Source: HXMU1420-13 sp965229525
GTDB taxonomy: Bacteria > Bacteroidota > Rhodothermia > Balneolales > Balneolaceae
Direction of reading: 5' to 3'
DNA length: 64,000 nucleotides
Assembly (NCBI GenBank): GCA_965229525.1
Contig: OZ245886.1
Span: forward strand, 1,612,001 to 1,676,000
A program made the position numbers and the translations under genes. Below the pieces are notes generated by a model. That model saw nothing but the letters and a program-made list of their open reading frames with translations, did no database searches and was not told where the DNA came from. Numbering within the stretch: the first letter of the stretch is position 1; each line of letters starts with the position of its first letter. This document shows positions 7,644-16,754 of the stretch, piece after piece.

Positions 7644-8993
7644 CTAAATAACTCCCTGTTCTTTCATTCGAGCAAAATAATCGCGAGTCGCTTCTCTAAC
7701 TTTTGGGGATAAGAGTATGGCAACCGTCATAGTTGGGATTGCCATCAGAGCGAACATTCCATCCGTGAAGTTCAATACTGCGTTGATGGTAGCCACGGAA
7801 CCGAAGATGATAGCCGCCGCATAGAAATAATTGAAGTATTTCTGTTTATCTGCGCCAATCAAGAATCCTAAACATTTGGTTGAATAGTAAGAATATGTGA
7901 ATAGTGAACTGAATGCGAAAATCAGTACAGAAAAAAGGAGTAAATAAACGCCAGCCGGACCAATCGCTTCCTGAAATGCGTTCGCGGTTAAGGTGATGCC
8001 ATTGAATTCACCGGACTGCCATACACCTGTTACTAAGATTGCTAATGCAGTCATTGTGCACACAAGCAGAGTATCAATGAATGGCCCCATCATAGCCACT
8101 AGGCCTTCGCGAACAGGCTCTTTAGTTTTTGCAGCACCATGAGCTAGAGTTGCCGTACCGATACCTGCTTCATTACTGAATGCCGCACGTTTTGTACCAT
8201 GTACGATTAAGGCACCAAGTGCTCCACCACCGGCAGCTTCTGGATTGAAATATTCCCCTTTAAAAGCGTCGGTTACAATCAAAGCGAGATAGTGACCCAA
8301 ATCACCAAAATGAACCGCTAAAATGTATAGCACGCAGCTTACATAAATCACTACCATAGCCGGTACCATTTTTGAGGCTACTTTTCCAATTCGCTTGATT
8401 CCACCAAAAATCACCAAAGAAACGATAGCTAAAATCACTAATCCGGATATCAAATCAGTTCCGAAAGAATCCCCTGCTGTTGTAAGACCATTAGGGATCA
8501 AAATTACATCTCGAACAATTTGTGTAACCTGGTTCGCCTGGAAAATTGGAAGAGGTCCGAATAAACCTGCAACGGCAAAAAGAACGGCAAGTGGTTTCCA
8601 TTTTTTACCTAGCCCTTCTACAATCATGTACATGGTTCCGCCCTGGATATCTCCATTGGTGTCTTTTCCACGATACATAATGGATAGCGTACAAGTGAAA
8701 AATTTTGTGGCCATTCCCACTACGGCACTAACCCACATCCAAAACACAGCTCCTGGACCACCCACAGCGATTGCCACAGCAACGCCACTAATATTCCCCA
8801 TTCCAATGGTTGCTGCTAGCGCACTTGAAAGTGCCTGAAAATGACTGATGTCACCAGGATCATTGGGATCATCAAACTTACCTCGCAGAATATCTATGGC
8901 ATGGAAGAAATAACGATAAGGAGTAAACCTCGAATAGAGTAAGAAAAAGAGTCCGCCCCCAACTAGAAGAACTACAAGTGGTGTTCCCCACAT
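7644..8993 (-). CDS. Sodium:alanine/glycine symporter (AgcS family)
   Basis: At least 449 residues with about ten membrane segments. Family blocks include 'FQALSSALAATIGMGNISGVA' (residues about 53-73), 'GPGAVFWMWV' and 'KRAAFSNEAGIGTATLAHG' (near 268-286), which characterise Na+-coupled Ala/Gly symporters. The ATG at 8993 is the only standard start, but the frame stays open for 24 further codons to a TAA at 9066-9068. Those codons read like a missing N-terminal helix (LNPVVLETIDRVLAAFSS). A non-canonical start (for example CTG at 9035) or a small lesion is therefore possible. Inner membrane; amino-acid uptake. Confidence 0.92.
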   Translation of the reverse strand: MWGTPLVVLLVGGGLFFLLYSRFTPYRYFFHAIDILRGKFDDPNDPGDISHFQALSSALAATIGMGNISGVAVAIAVGGPGAVFWMWVSAVVGMATKFFTCTLSIMYRGKDTNGDIQGGTMYMIVEGLGKKWKPLAVLFAVAGLFGPLPIFQANQVTQIVRDVILIPNGLTTAGDSFGTDLISGLVILAIVSLVIFGGIKRIGKVASKMVPAMVVIYVSCVLYILAVHFGDLGHYLALIVTDAFKGEYFNPEAAGGGALGALIVHGTKRAAFSNEAGIGTATLAHGAAKTKEPVREGLVAMMGPFIDTLLVCTMTALAILVTGVWQSGEFNGITLTANAFQEAIGPAGVYLLLFSVLIFAFSSLFTYSYYSTKCLGFLIGADKQKYFNYFYAAAIIFGSVATINAVLNFTDGMFALMAIPTMTVAILLSPKVREATRDYFARMKEQGVI

Positions 8994-9103
8994 GAAGGAC
9001 GAAAATGCAGCAAGTACGCGATCTATAGTTTCCAGAACAACAGGATTTAGTGATGAAGAATTGAGTTACAAACAGCACAAAGCTACTAAAAGTTGCCTTT
9101 AGT

Positions 9104-9541
9104 CTATAACGATCTTAGAAAATAGATGTAATCAGTGGCTGGCGGAGTGAACCCGGCTTTACGTAGTAACATGGATATTTGAGAACGATGATGTTGCCCA
9201 TGAATAATTATGTGATCAAAAATATCTTCCACCAAGTTCTTGAAAGAGTTTCCCTTAGAATCCTGATACTCAATTTCCTCACCAATTTTCGCTGCAATTC
9301 CGGTGAGCATTGAATGGCAATCATTCAACATTCTGCTGCACGCTTCTTCTGTATTATCGGGCCACACATCCACTTTTTCCTGGATGCCATTAACGCGATT
9401 AAACCAAATTACCTGTGCTTTTAGTAAGTGAGTAAATAGGCGGATTACTTCTTTACGAACATCGGAGCTGGGAAGCTCCTTGATGGCATTACAAATTAGT
9501 TTGTTCGCCCAGACATCAAATTCGATTTTCTTAGTACTCAT
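9104..9541 (-). CDS. DinB-family protein (putative metal-dependent enzyme)
   Basis: The 145-residue protein has the four-helix DinB/YfiT fold. The first metal-ligand helix carries 'LFTHLLKAQVIWFNRV', and the last has 'HIIIHGQHHRSQISMLLR', with His residues in the spacing used to bind a divalent metal. Relatives include thiol-S-transferases that use bacillithiol or mycothiol; the substrate here is unknown. The start is supported by AAGGGG five bases ahead of ATG. It lies 13 bases downstream of the MarC-family gene on the same strand, probably as one operon. Confidence 0.88.
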   Translation of the reverse strand: MSTKKIEFDVWANKLICNAIKELPSSDVRKEVIRLFTHLLKAQVIWFNRVNGIQEKVDVWPDNTEEACSRMLNDCHSMLTGIAAKIGEEIEYQDSKGNSFKNLVEDIFDHIIIHGQHHRSQISMLLRKAGFTPPATDYIYFLRSL

Positions 9542-9554
9542 CGTTACCCCTTGA

Positions 9555-10229
9555 TTAATTCAAACCAAAAAACGAACCGATACCATTAATTACAAATTGA
9601 ACGCCAATAGCGAGGGCTATAAACCCCATCATTCTAGTCACTACAGTCATCCCACTTCTACCAATTACGGTATTCAACCAAGGGGCAACTCTTAAAATCC
9701 CCCACGCAACAAAAGCACACATAAGTACGGCGATAATGTTTATAACATAATCTGTTATGCCACTGGCCTGTGACCCAAAACCAATAACAACGGCGATACT
9801 TCCCGGACCAGAAAGTAGGGGCATGGCTATTGGGCTAAAAGAAACGTCTTCTTTCTCCATGGCTGCTTCCTGATCCTTTTTGGAGAGTTTTCGCCCTCCT
9901 GTTTCAGGATTCAACATTGAGAAGCCAGCACGCATAATTACGAAACCACCGGCTATCATAATTCCTGGCAAACTGATTCCAAAAAATGAAAGTATGAAGG
10001 AACCCAGAAAAAGGAATGTGCCCAAAACAAGAAACATATAAATAGCCGATTTTCGAGCAGTTTTAATTTGGTCTTCTGCGGGATGATCCCCCAACAGAGA
10101 TAAAAAAACAGGCATAGCTGCAATAGGATTTACAACCGAAAAAAGGGAGGTAAAACTGGCGATAAGTAGAGCTCCCGTTCCCATAAAATCCGTAGAGAAT
10201 GAAAATATGTCGTTGATAAAATTTTCCAC
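9555..10229 (-). CDS. MarC-family integral membrane protein
   Basis: 224 residues with six hydrophobic segments. 'LFSVVNPIAAMPVFLSLLGD' (about residues 28-47) and 'SPIAMPLLSGPGSIAVVIGF' (about 131-150) are the two NP/GPG-containing halves that define the MarC/UPF0056 family, an inverted-repeat membrane fold. Despite the name, relatives are not needed for multidrug resistance and no substrate is settled. The gene starts 152 bases from the divergent GAF-domain gene and precedes the DinB gene. Confidence 0.92.
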   Translation of the reverse strand: MENFINDIFSFSTDFMGTGALLIASFTSLFSVVNPIAAMPVFLSLLGDHPAEDQIKTARKSAIYMFLVLGTFLFLGSFILSFFGISLPGIMIAGGFVIMRAGFSMLNPETGGRKLSKKDQEAAMEKEDVSFSPIAMPLLSGPGSIAVVIGFGSQASGITDYVINIIAVLMCAFVAWGILRVAPWLNTVIGRSGMTVVTRMMGFIALAIGVQFVINGIGSFFGLN

Positions 10230-10381
10230 GTTGGGAAGATACGAGGATTTATTTTTTTTAAGCTACATTTATCAAATAACGTATGTAACCGATAATAAAT
10301 AGAAGTTCGGAAGCGAAAATCCAAAGCTTAACTTTTCTAGTCTACGATTTATTTTATTTTCAGAAAAAACCAGATTTCTCT

Positions 10382-10858
10382 ATGTCTACTCAAACGATTA
10401 GCCTTTTAGACAAACTTATCATCCATACGAAGGAAATTTTAGGGCGCCCTGTAACTCGAAATGAGAAGCTTTTCGCAGTTTGCGAGCTTCTAGCTGATGA
10501 GGTTCCAACATTTGATTGGGTTGGATTTTATATAGTTGCTGATGATGCTGATAACGAATTAGTACTTGGGCCATTTGTCGGGGAAGCTACTGATCATACC
10601 CGCATCCCATTCGGAACCGGAATTTGTGGTCAGGTTGCATTATCTCATGAGACGTTTGTATCTCAAGATGTACACGCCGAGGAGAACTATTTAGCTTGTA
10701 GCATCCATGTTCAATCAGAAATTGTAGTGCCAATTATGGTTGGTGATGAATTTGTTGCCCAATTAGATATTGATTCTAATACAAAAAATTCCATTACTGA
10801 AGAGCAAACAGAGGCACTAGAAAAGATTTGCAAAATGCTTAGTTCAGAGTTTAAATAA
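10382..10858 (+). CDS. GAF-domain protein, free methionine-(R)-sulfoxide reductase-like
   Basis: 158 residues forming a single GAF domain: 'DWVGFYIVAD' (about 40-49), 'FGTGICGQVA' (about 77-86), 'QDVHAEENYLACSI' (about 93-106) and 'SEIVVPIM' followed by 'AQLDIDSN'. This is the fRMsr arrangement, in which Met-R-sulfoxide is reduced using Cys pairs. The Cys in GICG and the Cys in LACS sit 24 residues apart, as in characterised enzymes, but the third, more N-terminal Cys position is His here, so resolving chemistry may differ. It is followed after 18 bases by a TerB-like gene and is probably cytoplasmic. Confidence 0.82.
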   Translation: MSTQTISLLDKLIIHTKEILGRPVTRNEKLFAVCELLADEVPTFDWVGFYIVADDADNELVLGPFVGEATDHTRIPFGTGICGQVALSHETFVSQDVHAEENYLACSIHVQSEIVVPIMVGDEFVAQLDIDSNTKNSITEEQTEALEKICKMLSSEFK

Positions 10859-10876
10859 CCACAAAAAGGGGTAACT

Positions 10877-11230
10877 ATGAGTACATATTCACTGACGGAC
10901 GAAACATCCATCGATGTACTGATTTTTTGGATTCAAAGTGCGGATGGTAGTATCTCATTTCATGAAGAGGAAACCGTTAAGCGGGTTCTCGCAAATATGA
11001 ATTACGATCTAAGTACCTACCACAATACTTTAAGCCACTTGGGAGCGATGAGCCTGGAACACATGGAAGCGGCGGTTAAAGATGCCATCGACCATATCAA
11101 AACTAATTTTAGCGATGAAGGTCAAAAAATGGTGTTTAATTTATTAGATGCAATTGCATCTTGCGATGCAAAAATCAAAGCAACCGAACAGAAAAAGCTG
11201 GATCACATTAAAAGTGAATTCGGATTTTAG
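10877..11230 (+). CDS. TerB-like acidic helical protein
   Basis: 117 residues, all helical and acidic. 'IQSADGSISFHEEETVKRVL' (about 18-37) and 'DAIASCDAKIKATEQKKLDHI' (about 92-112) are the two Asp-Gly/Asp-x-Lys-[IL]-x-x-x-E halves of the TerB/DjlA-N fold, which binds metal. A Shine-Dalgarno AAAGGGG lies 6 bases ahead of ATG. Proteins of this type act in tellurite resistance or envelope stress, but no other ter gene is present, so the role is open. Its stop overlaps the end of the convergent lipoprotein gene by 4 bases. Confidence 0.72.
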   Translation: MSTYSLTDETSIDVLIFWIQSADGSISFHEEETVKRVLANMNYDLSTYHNTLSHLGAMSLEHMEAAVKDAIDHIKTNFSDEGQKMVFNLLDAIASCDAKIKATEQKKLDHIKSEFGF

Positions 11231-11709
11231 TTAATATTCAAATTCGTGAACACGTAGGTTATCTCATCATCAATAGCCTCTTCGATGAAATCAAAATAGA
11301 CTTCCGTAGGCATTCCATTAGTCCGATCGAATTCAACGGTTGACTCATCAGCAACCGGAACCTGAACTTCCAGGCGTTCAAAAAATTGATTAATTGTAAA
11401 GAAAGAGGAGGGATAAAACTCGTGGATGGGTGCTTCTATATCGGTTCCGGCAACGGCAACCATAATTGTTTCATTGGTAGATATATTCTGAACATCTACG
11501 ACACTATCCGCCACTACTACTATTCTAACCTCATCAGTAAATGCGCAAAAACATAAGGTTTGATATTGGTATGTATAGCTTTCTGGGTTGATAGCATTCC
11601 ATTTTTTTTGGGCTGATTTTACTTCATCTAATGCATCCGACTTGGAGTTATTGATGTCACAAGAAATAGTTACACAAAGAAGTAATAGTAGAATTGAAGA
11701 CCGAGACAT
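11227..11709 (-). CDS. DUF6174-type lipoprotein
   Basis: The signal peptide ends in VTISC (Cys at residue 17), so this is a lipoprotein of 160 residues. The mature part contains 'WNAINPESYTYQYQTLCFCAF' and later 'FFERLEVQVPVADES...FDRTNGMPTEVYFD' (described, not contiguous), the Tyr-rich and C-x-C signature of DUF6174 secreted proteins. The two close cysteines, CFC, are probably disulfide-bonded or redox-active. Function unknown. It faces the TerB-like gene tail-to-tail and shares strand with the next lipoprotein gene, 69 bases away. Confidence 0.72.
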   Translation of the reverse strand: MSRSSILLLLLCVTISCDINNSKSDALDEVKSAQKKWNAINPESYTYQYQTLCFCAFTDEVRIVVVADSVVDVQNISTNETIMVAVAGTDIEAPIHEFYPSSFFTINQFFERLEVQVPVADESTVEFDRTNGMPTEVYFDFIEEAIDDEITYVFTNLNIN

Positions 11710-11778
11710 GAATCACCTTTTTTTCAAGTGTTTAAAAACAACTGTAAAGCTATACTCTCATGTTAATGTCAAATGGGG

Positions 11779-12741
11779 CTAATTATTGCATCTTGATGCT
11801 GAAGTAACAGATAAAGAATTAATTTGAGCGGGCGTAATTACTTTGGTAAAACCGGTGGAATTGCGCTGGGCGTACCATTCGTCGCGGATTGTACCTTCAA
11901 GTTTTACAAAAAACCGAATACTATCCTGTTCCACAACGGTAATTGGAAGCCCAAATTCTGATGTTAGCTGTGCTATTTCTCCATCGAATCGCCAGGTTTC
12001 ATTTGAATTACATGGTATAAAGGCAGAACCTTTTGTTCCGGAAGTAATGCCTTCATAGATATTATAATTCTGCGCTGGGGTAAAATTAACTGCTATTTGA
12101 CGTAATTGCGCTGCTATTGCCATAATATCCAGTGCTTGGGCTGTGCTTATATAACTATCCGGATTATTATGCTGGAAAGTTCGATAATTCATACCAGCCC
12201 GAATTTGATAAATCATTGACCAATTATTACTAGACTTTTCCATGTTTTCTTCGAATTCAACGCCATCCGGAATCGACCAAATATTTCGATTAACTAGATT
12301 TGAAAATGTGCTTTTCCAGTTAGCTTCTCTTGAAAATTGCGGTATGCAATACTCGTAGATGCCAGCAATGTTGAAGTCATCACACATCCCATTTAAATAG
12401 TCGCGCATATTTCTATCTGGGTCTAAGCCAATTTGATAATCTGGTTTCGGCCAAAATATAACGGTTTCACCTGGATCCTTACGCCCATTACTAATTCTAA
12501 AAAGATGAAATGGTTGAATGTCCGATTTTATCGCGATTTGCAGTTCTTCACCTATTTTTCGGTTTTCAGCCGATGCTAAATCATTCCAGCCTAAAGAATC
12601 GATGATAGCAGTTGGAAATTCATCCAGTCGAACTCCATCAACTCCTTGTTCAAGATTTATGTATGGTGCTTCAGTTATAGGATGAGCGGACCCACATGCT
12701 AATCCGAGTAAAAGAAATATTGTAAACCCTCGACTAGACAA
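11779..12741 (-). CDS. Lipoprotein of unknown function
   Basis: 320 residues beginning MSSRGFTIFLLLGLACG, a lipoprotein signal with Cys at residue 16. I see no catalytic motif. The mature part is rich in aromatic residues and Asn, carries an FIPCNSNETWRFDG segment and ends with a Cys-containing tail, so disulfides are likely. Unknown family. It is followed on the same strand by a DUF6174-type lipoprotein gene and preceded by a two-helix membrane protein gene (18-base gap), giving a run of envelope genes that may share a transcript. Confidence 0.65.
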   Translation of the reverse strand: MSSRGFTIFLLLGLACGSAHPITEAPYINLEQGVDGVRLDEFPTAIIDSLGWNDLASAENRKIGEELQIAIKSDIQPFHLFRISNGRKDPGETVIFWPKPDYQIGLDPDRNMRDYLNGMCDDFNIAGIYEYCIPQFSREANWKSTFSNLVNRNIWSIPDGVEFEENMEKSSNNWSMIYQIRAGMNYRTFQHNNPDSYISTAQALDIMAIAAQLRQIAVNFTPAQNYNIYEGITSGTKGSAFIPCNSNETWRFDGEIAQLTSEFGLPITVVEQDSIRFFVKLEGTIRDEWYAQRNSTGFTKVITPAQINSLSVTSASRCNN

Positions 12742-12759
12742 TTACGCCTTTGTTTGAAA

Positions 12760-13359
12760 TTAAATACCCAAATAATCTTTAGCGTCTTCCATCGACATAT
12801 CCAGTTCCTCGCGAATGATGTCTAATGCGCCTTTAGTCTGGCCTAATTCTAACAAGATTTTAGCTCTATTTTTAGGACTAACATCAATTCCCAAACCGGT
12901 AATGGATTTTACATCTCCAACCAATTCTTCCACATCATAATCGGTGCTAATCATATAAGAATCTGAAAGATTAAGTGTGTCTTTCGATGTTAAAATTTGG
13001 ATGAGCATTTCTTTTGTATCAGCATCAGCCCGGTCTATTTTTATTTCCTGAATATCATAAAAAGGTATTACACCTTTTTTCGACCTAAAATATTTTCTCT
13101 TTTGCCAGCGTAACTCACTTTTTTCGTTATCAAACATAAAGTTTGAGCTTTCATAAATGATTACTCCTGCAATACCAAGAATTACACCGGCCAATACCAG
13201 CCCGATTATTTGTATTGAAAATATGTGGAGGCCATCAAATAACCAGAAATACCCAATGCCTATTACGCAGCAGAAGGCGCCAAACAAAGCGAGATAGCTC
13301 ATCACCACAAAGGAGATGCTTACCTCAATGTTCCCATTGTCATGTCTCTCAATTTGCAT
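12760..13359 (-). CDS. Membrane-anchored protein of unknown function (two TM helices)
   Basis: 199 residues with two hydrophobic helices at about 17-40 and 45-68, then a soluble C-terminal part beginning 'SSNFMFDNEKSELRWQKRK'. The strand-rich region after the helices resembles bacterial PH-like domains attached to paired helices (YcxB/YdbT style), but this is only an impression. The end of the protein is a helical hairpin, 'LGQTKGALDIIREELDMSMEDAKDYLG', resembling short ribosomal-L7/L12-like or UBA-like ends. Gap of 13 bases to the next gene upstream on the same strand. Unknown function. Confidence 0.6.
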   Translation of the reverse strand: MQIERHDNGNIEVSISFVVMSYLALFGAFCCVIGIGYFWLFDGLHIFSIQIIGLVLAGVILGIAGVIIYESSNFMFDNEKSELRWQKRKYFRSKKGVIPFYDIQEIKIDRADADTKEMLIQILTSKDTLNLSDSYMISTDYDVEELVGDVKSITGLGIDVSPKNRAKILLELGQTKGALDIIREELDMSMEDAKDYLGI

Positions 13360-13372
13360 AGTTAGTACATTT

Positions 13373-14062
13373 TTATTCTATACCAATACCTAAATCTTCT
13401 ACATGGAGATTTACAGCGTGATTTACTCTGAGGCCAAAAATGCCATCAGTGTTCACATTAAACTCATCGGCATTAATTTGAGCAACTTGAGTCCCATTAA
13501 TAAAGAAATTCATATCAGTACCTTCAACTGAAACCGCTAATGAATTTAAAACAGATGATATCTCCGGATCGTCATAAATAACAATGGCTTCGCTGGCTGT
13601 CCAGTCTTGTATCAATTCTGTAGAGTCACCTATTCTTCTTTTAACAAGGTAATCACCGGTGTTTCTTAGAAGGAAATAAACATATTCCTGTTCAGCGTCT
13701 TTGAGCGAAGACCCACCAAAAAACAGCCCATAGCCTTCTCTATTTCTTCCGTTGGGATTAAAAAGATGCATTGCCGTATGAATCGAGAAATCACCTTCTA
13801 ATGTACTTTCCGGATGGTAAAAGATTCCTCTTGGACCTGTTGTAATGTGCCAACCGGGAGTCATATTTACAAAATAGATATCTGAAGAGTCGGGGTTAGA
13901 GCCAACAACCACAGAGTTGTCAGGTCGATCAAGGCGTATTTCCCAGCCATCAGGAACTTCCAGATTTGTGCCTTGTGGAACTAGCGGGTCTGGGATGGAT
14001 TGAGTAAATCCGTTTTGAATAAATATTATTGAAAGAACAAGTAAGGTGGATATTATTTTCAT
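13373..14062 (-). CDS. Exported concanavalin-like (LamG/DUF1080-type) fold protein
   Basis: The start at 14062 gives MKIISTLLVLSIIFIQNGFTQ, a clean signal peptide; an in-frame ATG at 14119 would add 19 unlikely residues and overlap the upstream gene. The 210-residue mature part is beta-rich ('GWEIRLDRPDNSVVV', 'GDFSIHTAMHLF', 'YGLFFGG', 'DYLVKRRIGDST', 'SLAVSVEGTDMNFFINGTQV'), the pattern of a concanavalin-A-like jelly roll such as 3-keto-disaccharide hydrolases. No catalytic residues are clear, so binding rather than hydrolysis is possible. It follows the TIM-barrel isomerase gene on the same strand, which fits a role in carbohydrate handling. Confidence 0.7.
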   Translation of the reverse strand: MKIISTLLVLSIIFIQNGFTQSIPDPLVPQGTNLEVPDGWEIRLDRPDNSVVVGSNPDSSDIYFVNMTPGWHITTGPRGIFYHPESTLEGDFSIHTAMHLFNPNGRNREGYGLFFGGSSLKDAEQEYVYFLLRNTGDYLVKRRIGDSTELIQDWTASEAIVIYDDPEISSVLNSLAVSVEGTDMNFFINGTQVAQINADEFNVNTDGIFGLRVNHAVNLHVEDLGIGIE

Positions 14063-14072
14063 GCTATAGCCT

Positions 14073-14945
14073 CTATACGTTACAAATTTCAATACTATGT
14101 TTAAGTGATGCAAAGACATCAGTATTTGATGGAATAAATTCCTGAGCTACAAAACCATCAAACCCTGTAGCTGAGATTGCGCGCATAATTGCCTGATAGT
14201 TTAGCTCCTGTGTTTCATCAATTTCGTTTCTACCGGGAACACCCCCTGTATGGTAATGTGCAATGTATTCATGATATTTTTGAATAGTTGAAATTATATC
14301 CCCTTCCATTATTTGCATATGGTATACATCGTAGAGCAGTTTAAAATTAGGTTCTCCCAACTTCTCACATAATGCCACTCCCCATTCTGTATGATCACAT
14401 TGATAATCAGCATGATCGACTTTGGAATTTAATAGCTCCATACAAATCGTAAGACCAAACTCGGCAGCTCGTTTTACTACGGGTTCGAGTCCAATGGCAC
14501 AATTTTCCAAACCTTCTAGATCACCCAAACTTCTACGGTTGCCTGAAAAACAGATTATTTTATCAAAGCCAGTTTCTGCAACAATTGGAATCAGCTTAAA
14601 ATATTCTTGTTTCAGTTTTTCATGGATGGTAGGGTCATTAAATCCATCTGTTAAACTGAGAGGGACAGAGTTAGCCATTGCACAGGTAAGTCCGTATCGC
14701 TTTATGGTTTCAAAGTCTTCTGGGTTCAATAATTCTATGGATTCAATACCAATATCTACAGCGGCTTCACATAATTCTTCCAGCGATTTACTTGAATAAG
14801 GCCACCTACATACAGAATGCTTAAATGTTCTGGTTGTTGCAGTAGTGTTACCTGAATTGGTGCGGTCAAATCCTGTTGAAGGAAGTAAACCCAACATCGA
14901 TGCACCTGTAAACCCCTTAATTGCTTCTCGCCGTGAAACTTTCAT
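14073..14945 (-). CDS. Hydroxypyruvate isomerase/xylose isomerase-like TIM barrel with Tat signal
   Basis: 290 residues. The N-terminus carries a twin-arginine motif, SRREAIKGF, and a hydrophobic stretch, so the enzyme is exported folded. The body is an AP-endonuclease-family 2 TIM barrel: 'ELCEAAVDIGIESIELLNP', 'LTICMELLNSKVDH', 'FKLLYDVYHMQIMEGDI', 'IAHYHTGGVPGRNEID' and 'GFDGFVAQEFIPS', with the Glu, Asp, His and Glu metal ligands typical of hydroxypyruvate isomerases. The precise substrate is unproven. Divergent from a GMC oxidoreductase pair with its own Tat subunit, so the group probably handles sugars or sugar acids in the periplasm. Confidence 0.88.
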   Translation of the reverse strand: MKVSRREAIKGFTGASMLGLLPSTGFDRTNSGNTTATTRTFKHSVCRWPYSSKSLEELCEAAVDIGIESIELLNPEDFETIKRYGLTCAMANSVPLSLTDGFNDPTIHEKLKQEYFKLIPIVAETGFDKIICFSGNRRSLGDLEGLENCAIGLEPVVKRAAEFGLTICMELLNSKVDHADYQCDHTEWGVALCEKLGEPNFKLLYDVYHMQIMEGDIISTIQKYHEYIAHYHTGGVPGRNEIDETQELNYQAIMRAISATGFDGFVAQEFIPSNTDVFASLKHSIEICNV

Positions 14946-15055
14946 ATCAATGTTTTTTACAACTCCCTTTTTTTAATTTGGAAGCGTTTCTATATACTCT
15001 CACTAGAATACTATACTTTCATCACTTTTGCACAAAAGAATACATTCTCATCACT

Positions 15056-16753
15056 ATGCGATTAAATCTAAAAGCGAAGCAGGATAACACCTACGACGCT
15101 ATTGTTGTTGGCAGCGGAATTAGCGGAGGTTGGGCTGCCAAAGAGTTAACTGAAAAAGGGCTCAAAACGTTAATGTTAGAACGAGGACGTCAGGTTCGCC
15201 ACATAGAGGACTATCCAACTGCTACTAAAAGTCACTATGAAATGCCTTATAGGAATATGATTCCAGAGGAAGAATTGAAAGACTACTATGTACAAAATCG
15301 TACCGGTTACGCGATGCGGCAAACTCATAAGCATTGGTGGGTAAAAGATACGGAGCACCCATACACAGAAATTCAACGATTTGATTGGATGCGTGGATAT
15401 CATGTAGGTGGCCGGTCATTAATGTGGGGGCGTCAATCCTATCGCTTAAGTAAAATGGATTTCGAAGCCAATGAAAAAGAAGGGATCGCCATTCCCTGGC
15501 CAGTAACTTACGAAGAGATCGATCCATGGTATTCTTATGTTGAGCGCTTTGCTGGAATAAATGGAAAGAAAGAAGGTCTAGCGCAACTTCCAGATGGTGA
15601 TTTTCTCCCGGCTATGGAAATGAATTGCGTGGAAAAGGAAATCAAAAAAAGAATAGAAGCGAAGTTTGAAGATCGTATGATGACGATAGGGCGATCTGCA
15701 AATCTGACTCGGGCGCATAATGGGAGAGCGTCCTGCCAGTATCGAAATATGTGTATCCAGGGATGTCCATTTGGAGCCTATTTTAGTACACAATCTTCAA
15801 CACTACCTGCAGCTATGGCAACAGGGAATCTTACATTACGGCCAGATTCGATTGTTACAGAAGTGATCTATGACCCGGAAACACAAAAAGCAACAGGTGT
15901 TCGAATACTAGATGCAGAGACTTTAGAATACAGAGAATACTATGCGAAAGTAATTTTCCTTTGTGCATCAGCAATCGCATCGGCATATATTTTAATGAAC
16001 TCGACGGAGCACTTTGCAGATGGAATGGGCAATGCTTCTGGCGAACTTGGTCGAAATATCATGGATCATCACCTTAATGTGGGTGCATATGGTACATTCG
16101 AAGGGTTTGAGGATATGTACTACTATGGTCGTCGACCCAATGGTATTTACATTCCAAGGTTCCGCAACCTTAAAGAAAATAACATGGATTTCATCCGTGG
16201 ATATGGGTATCAGGGTGGGGCGAGCAGAAATGGCTGGAAAAAAAGTATCGCTGAAATGAGCATTGGAGCCAAACTCAAAGAAGAGGCGAACGAACCGGGC
16301 CCCTGGACATTTGGAATTGGTGGCTTTGGCGAATGGCTCCCTTATCATGAGAATAAAATGTATCTCACAACAGAAAAACTAGACAAGTTTGGGTTACCAA
16401 CGGTAGTTTTTGATGCCGGTCCGGGTGAAAATGAAATGAAGATGCGTGAAGACATCAAAATAGCCGGTGCAGAAATGCTTGAAGCTGCTGGTCTAAAAAA
16501 TATTGGCACATACGATGATGGCGTTGCATTAGGTAAAGGAATTCATGAAATGGGAACGGCAAGAATGGGTGCAGATCCTAAATCATCTGTACTAAACAGA
16601 TGGAATCAGATTCATGAGGTTCAAAATGTTTTTGTAACAGACGGAGCTTTCATGACATCGTCTGCAGCACAAAATCCATCACTCACATATATGGCATTCA
16701 CAGCTCGAGCTGCTGATTATGCCGTTAAAGAATTAAATAGAGGGAACTTGTAA
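15056..16753 (+). CDS. GMC-family FAD-dependent oxidoreductase (gluconate dehydrogenase-like large subunit)
   Basis: 565 residues from the ATG at 15056; the frame extends further upstream but those residues do not resemble the family. An FAD-binding Rossmann motif, VVGSGISGGWAAKEL, lies at about 21-35. 'VGGRSLMWGRQS' follows near 118, a Cys-rich patch 'CQYRNMCIQGCPFG' near 227, and the C-terminal GMC block with His and Asn, 'GIHEMGTARMG' (about 497) and 'SSAAQNPSLTYMAF' (about 538). The close match is to the alpha subunit of gluconate 2-dehydrogenase-type complexes, which oxidise sugars and pass electrons to the membrane. The small subunit gene follows after 1 base. Confidence 0.93.
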   Translation: MRLNLKAKQDNTYDAIVVGSGISGGWAAKELTEKGLKTLMLERGRQVRHIEDYPTATKSHYEMPYRNMIPEEELKDYYVQNRTGYAMRQTHKHWWVKDTEHPYTEIQRFDWMRGYHVGGRSLMWGRQSYRLSKMDFEANEKEGIAIPWPVTYEEIDPWYSYVERFAGINGKKEGLAQLPDGDFLPAMEMNCVEKEIKKRIEAKFEDRMMTIGRSANLTRAHNGRASCQYRNMCIQGCPFGAYFSTQSSTLPAAMATGNLTLRPDSIVTEVIYDPETQKATGVRILDAETLEYREYYAKVIFLCASAIASAYILMNSTEHFADGMGNASGELGRNIMDHHLNVGAYGTFEGFEDMYYYGRRPNGIYIPRFRNLKENNMDFIRGYGYQGGASRNGWKKSIAEMSIGAKLKEEANEPGPWTFGIGGFGEWLPYHENKMYLTTEKLDKFGLPTVVFDAGPGENEMKMREDIKIAGAEMLEAAGLKNIGTYDDGVALGKGIHEMGTARMGADPKSSVLNRWNQIHEVQNVFVTDGAFMTSSAAQNPSLTYMAFTARAADYAVKELNRGNL

Positions 16754-16754
16754 G

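Noticed and set aside
8395..8838. Plus-strand frame of 147 codons
   Set aside because: Antisense to the well-supported AgcS symporter; composition is that of reversed membrane codons.
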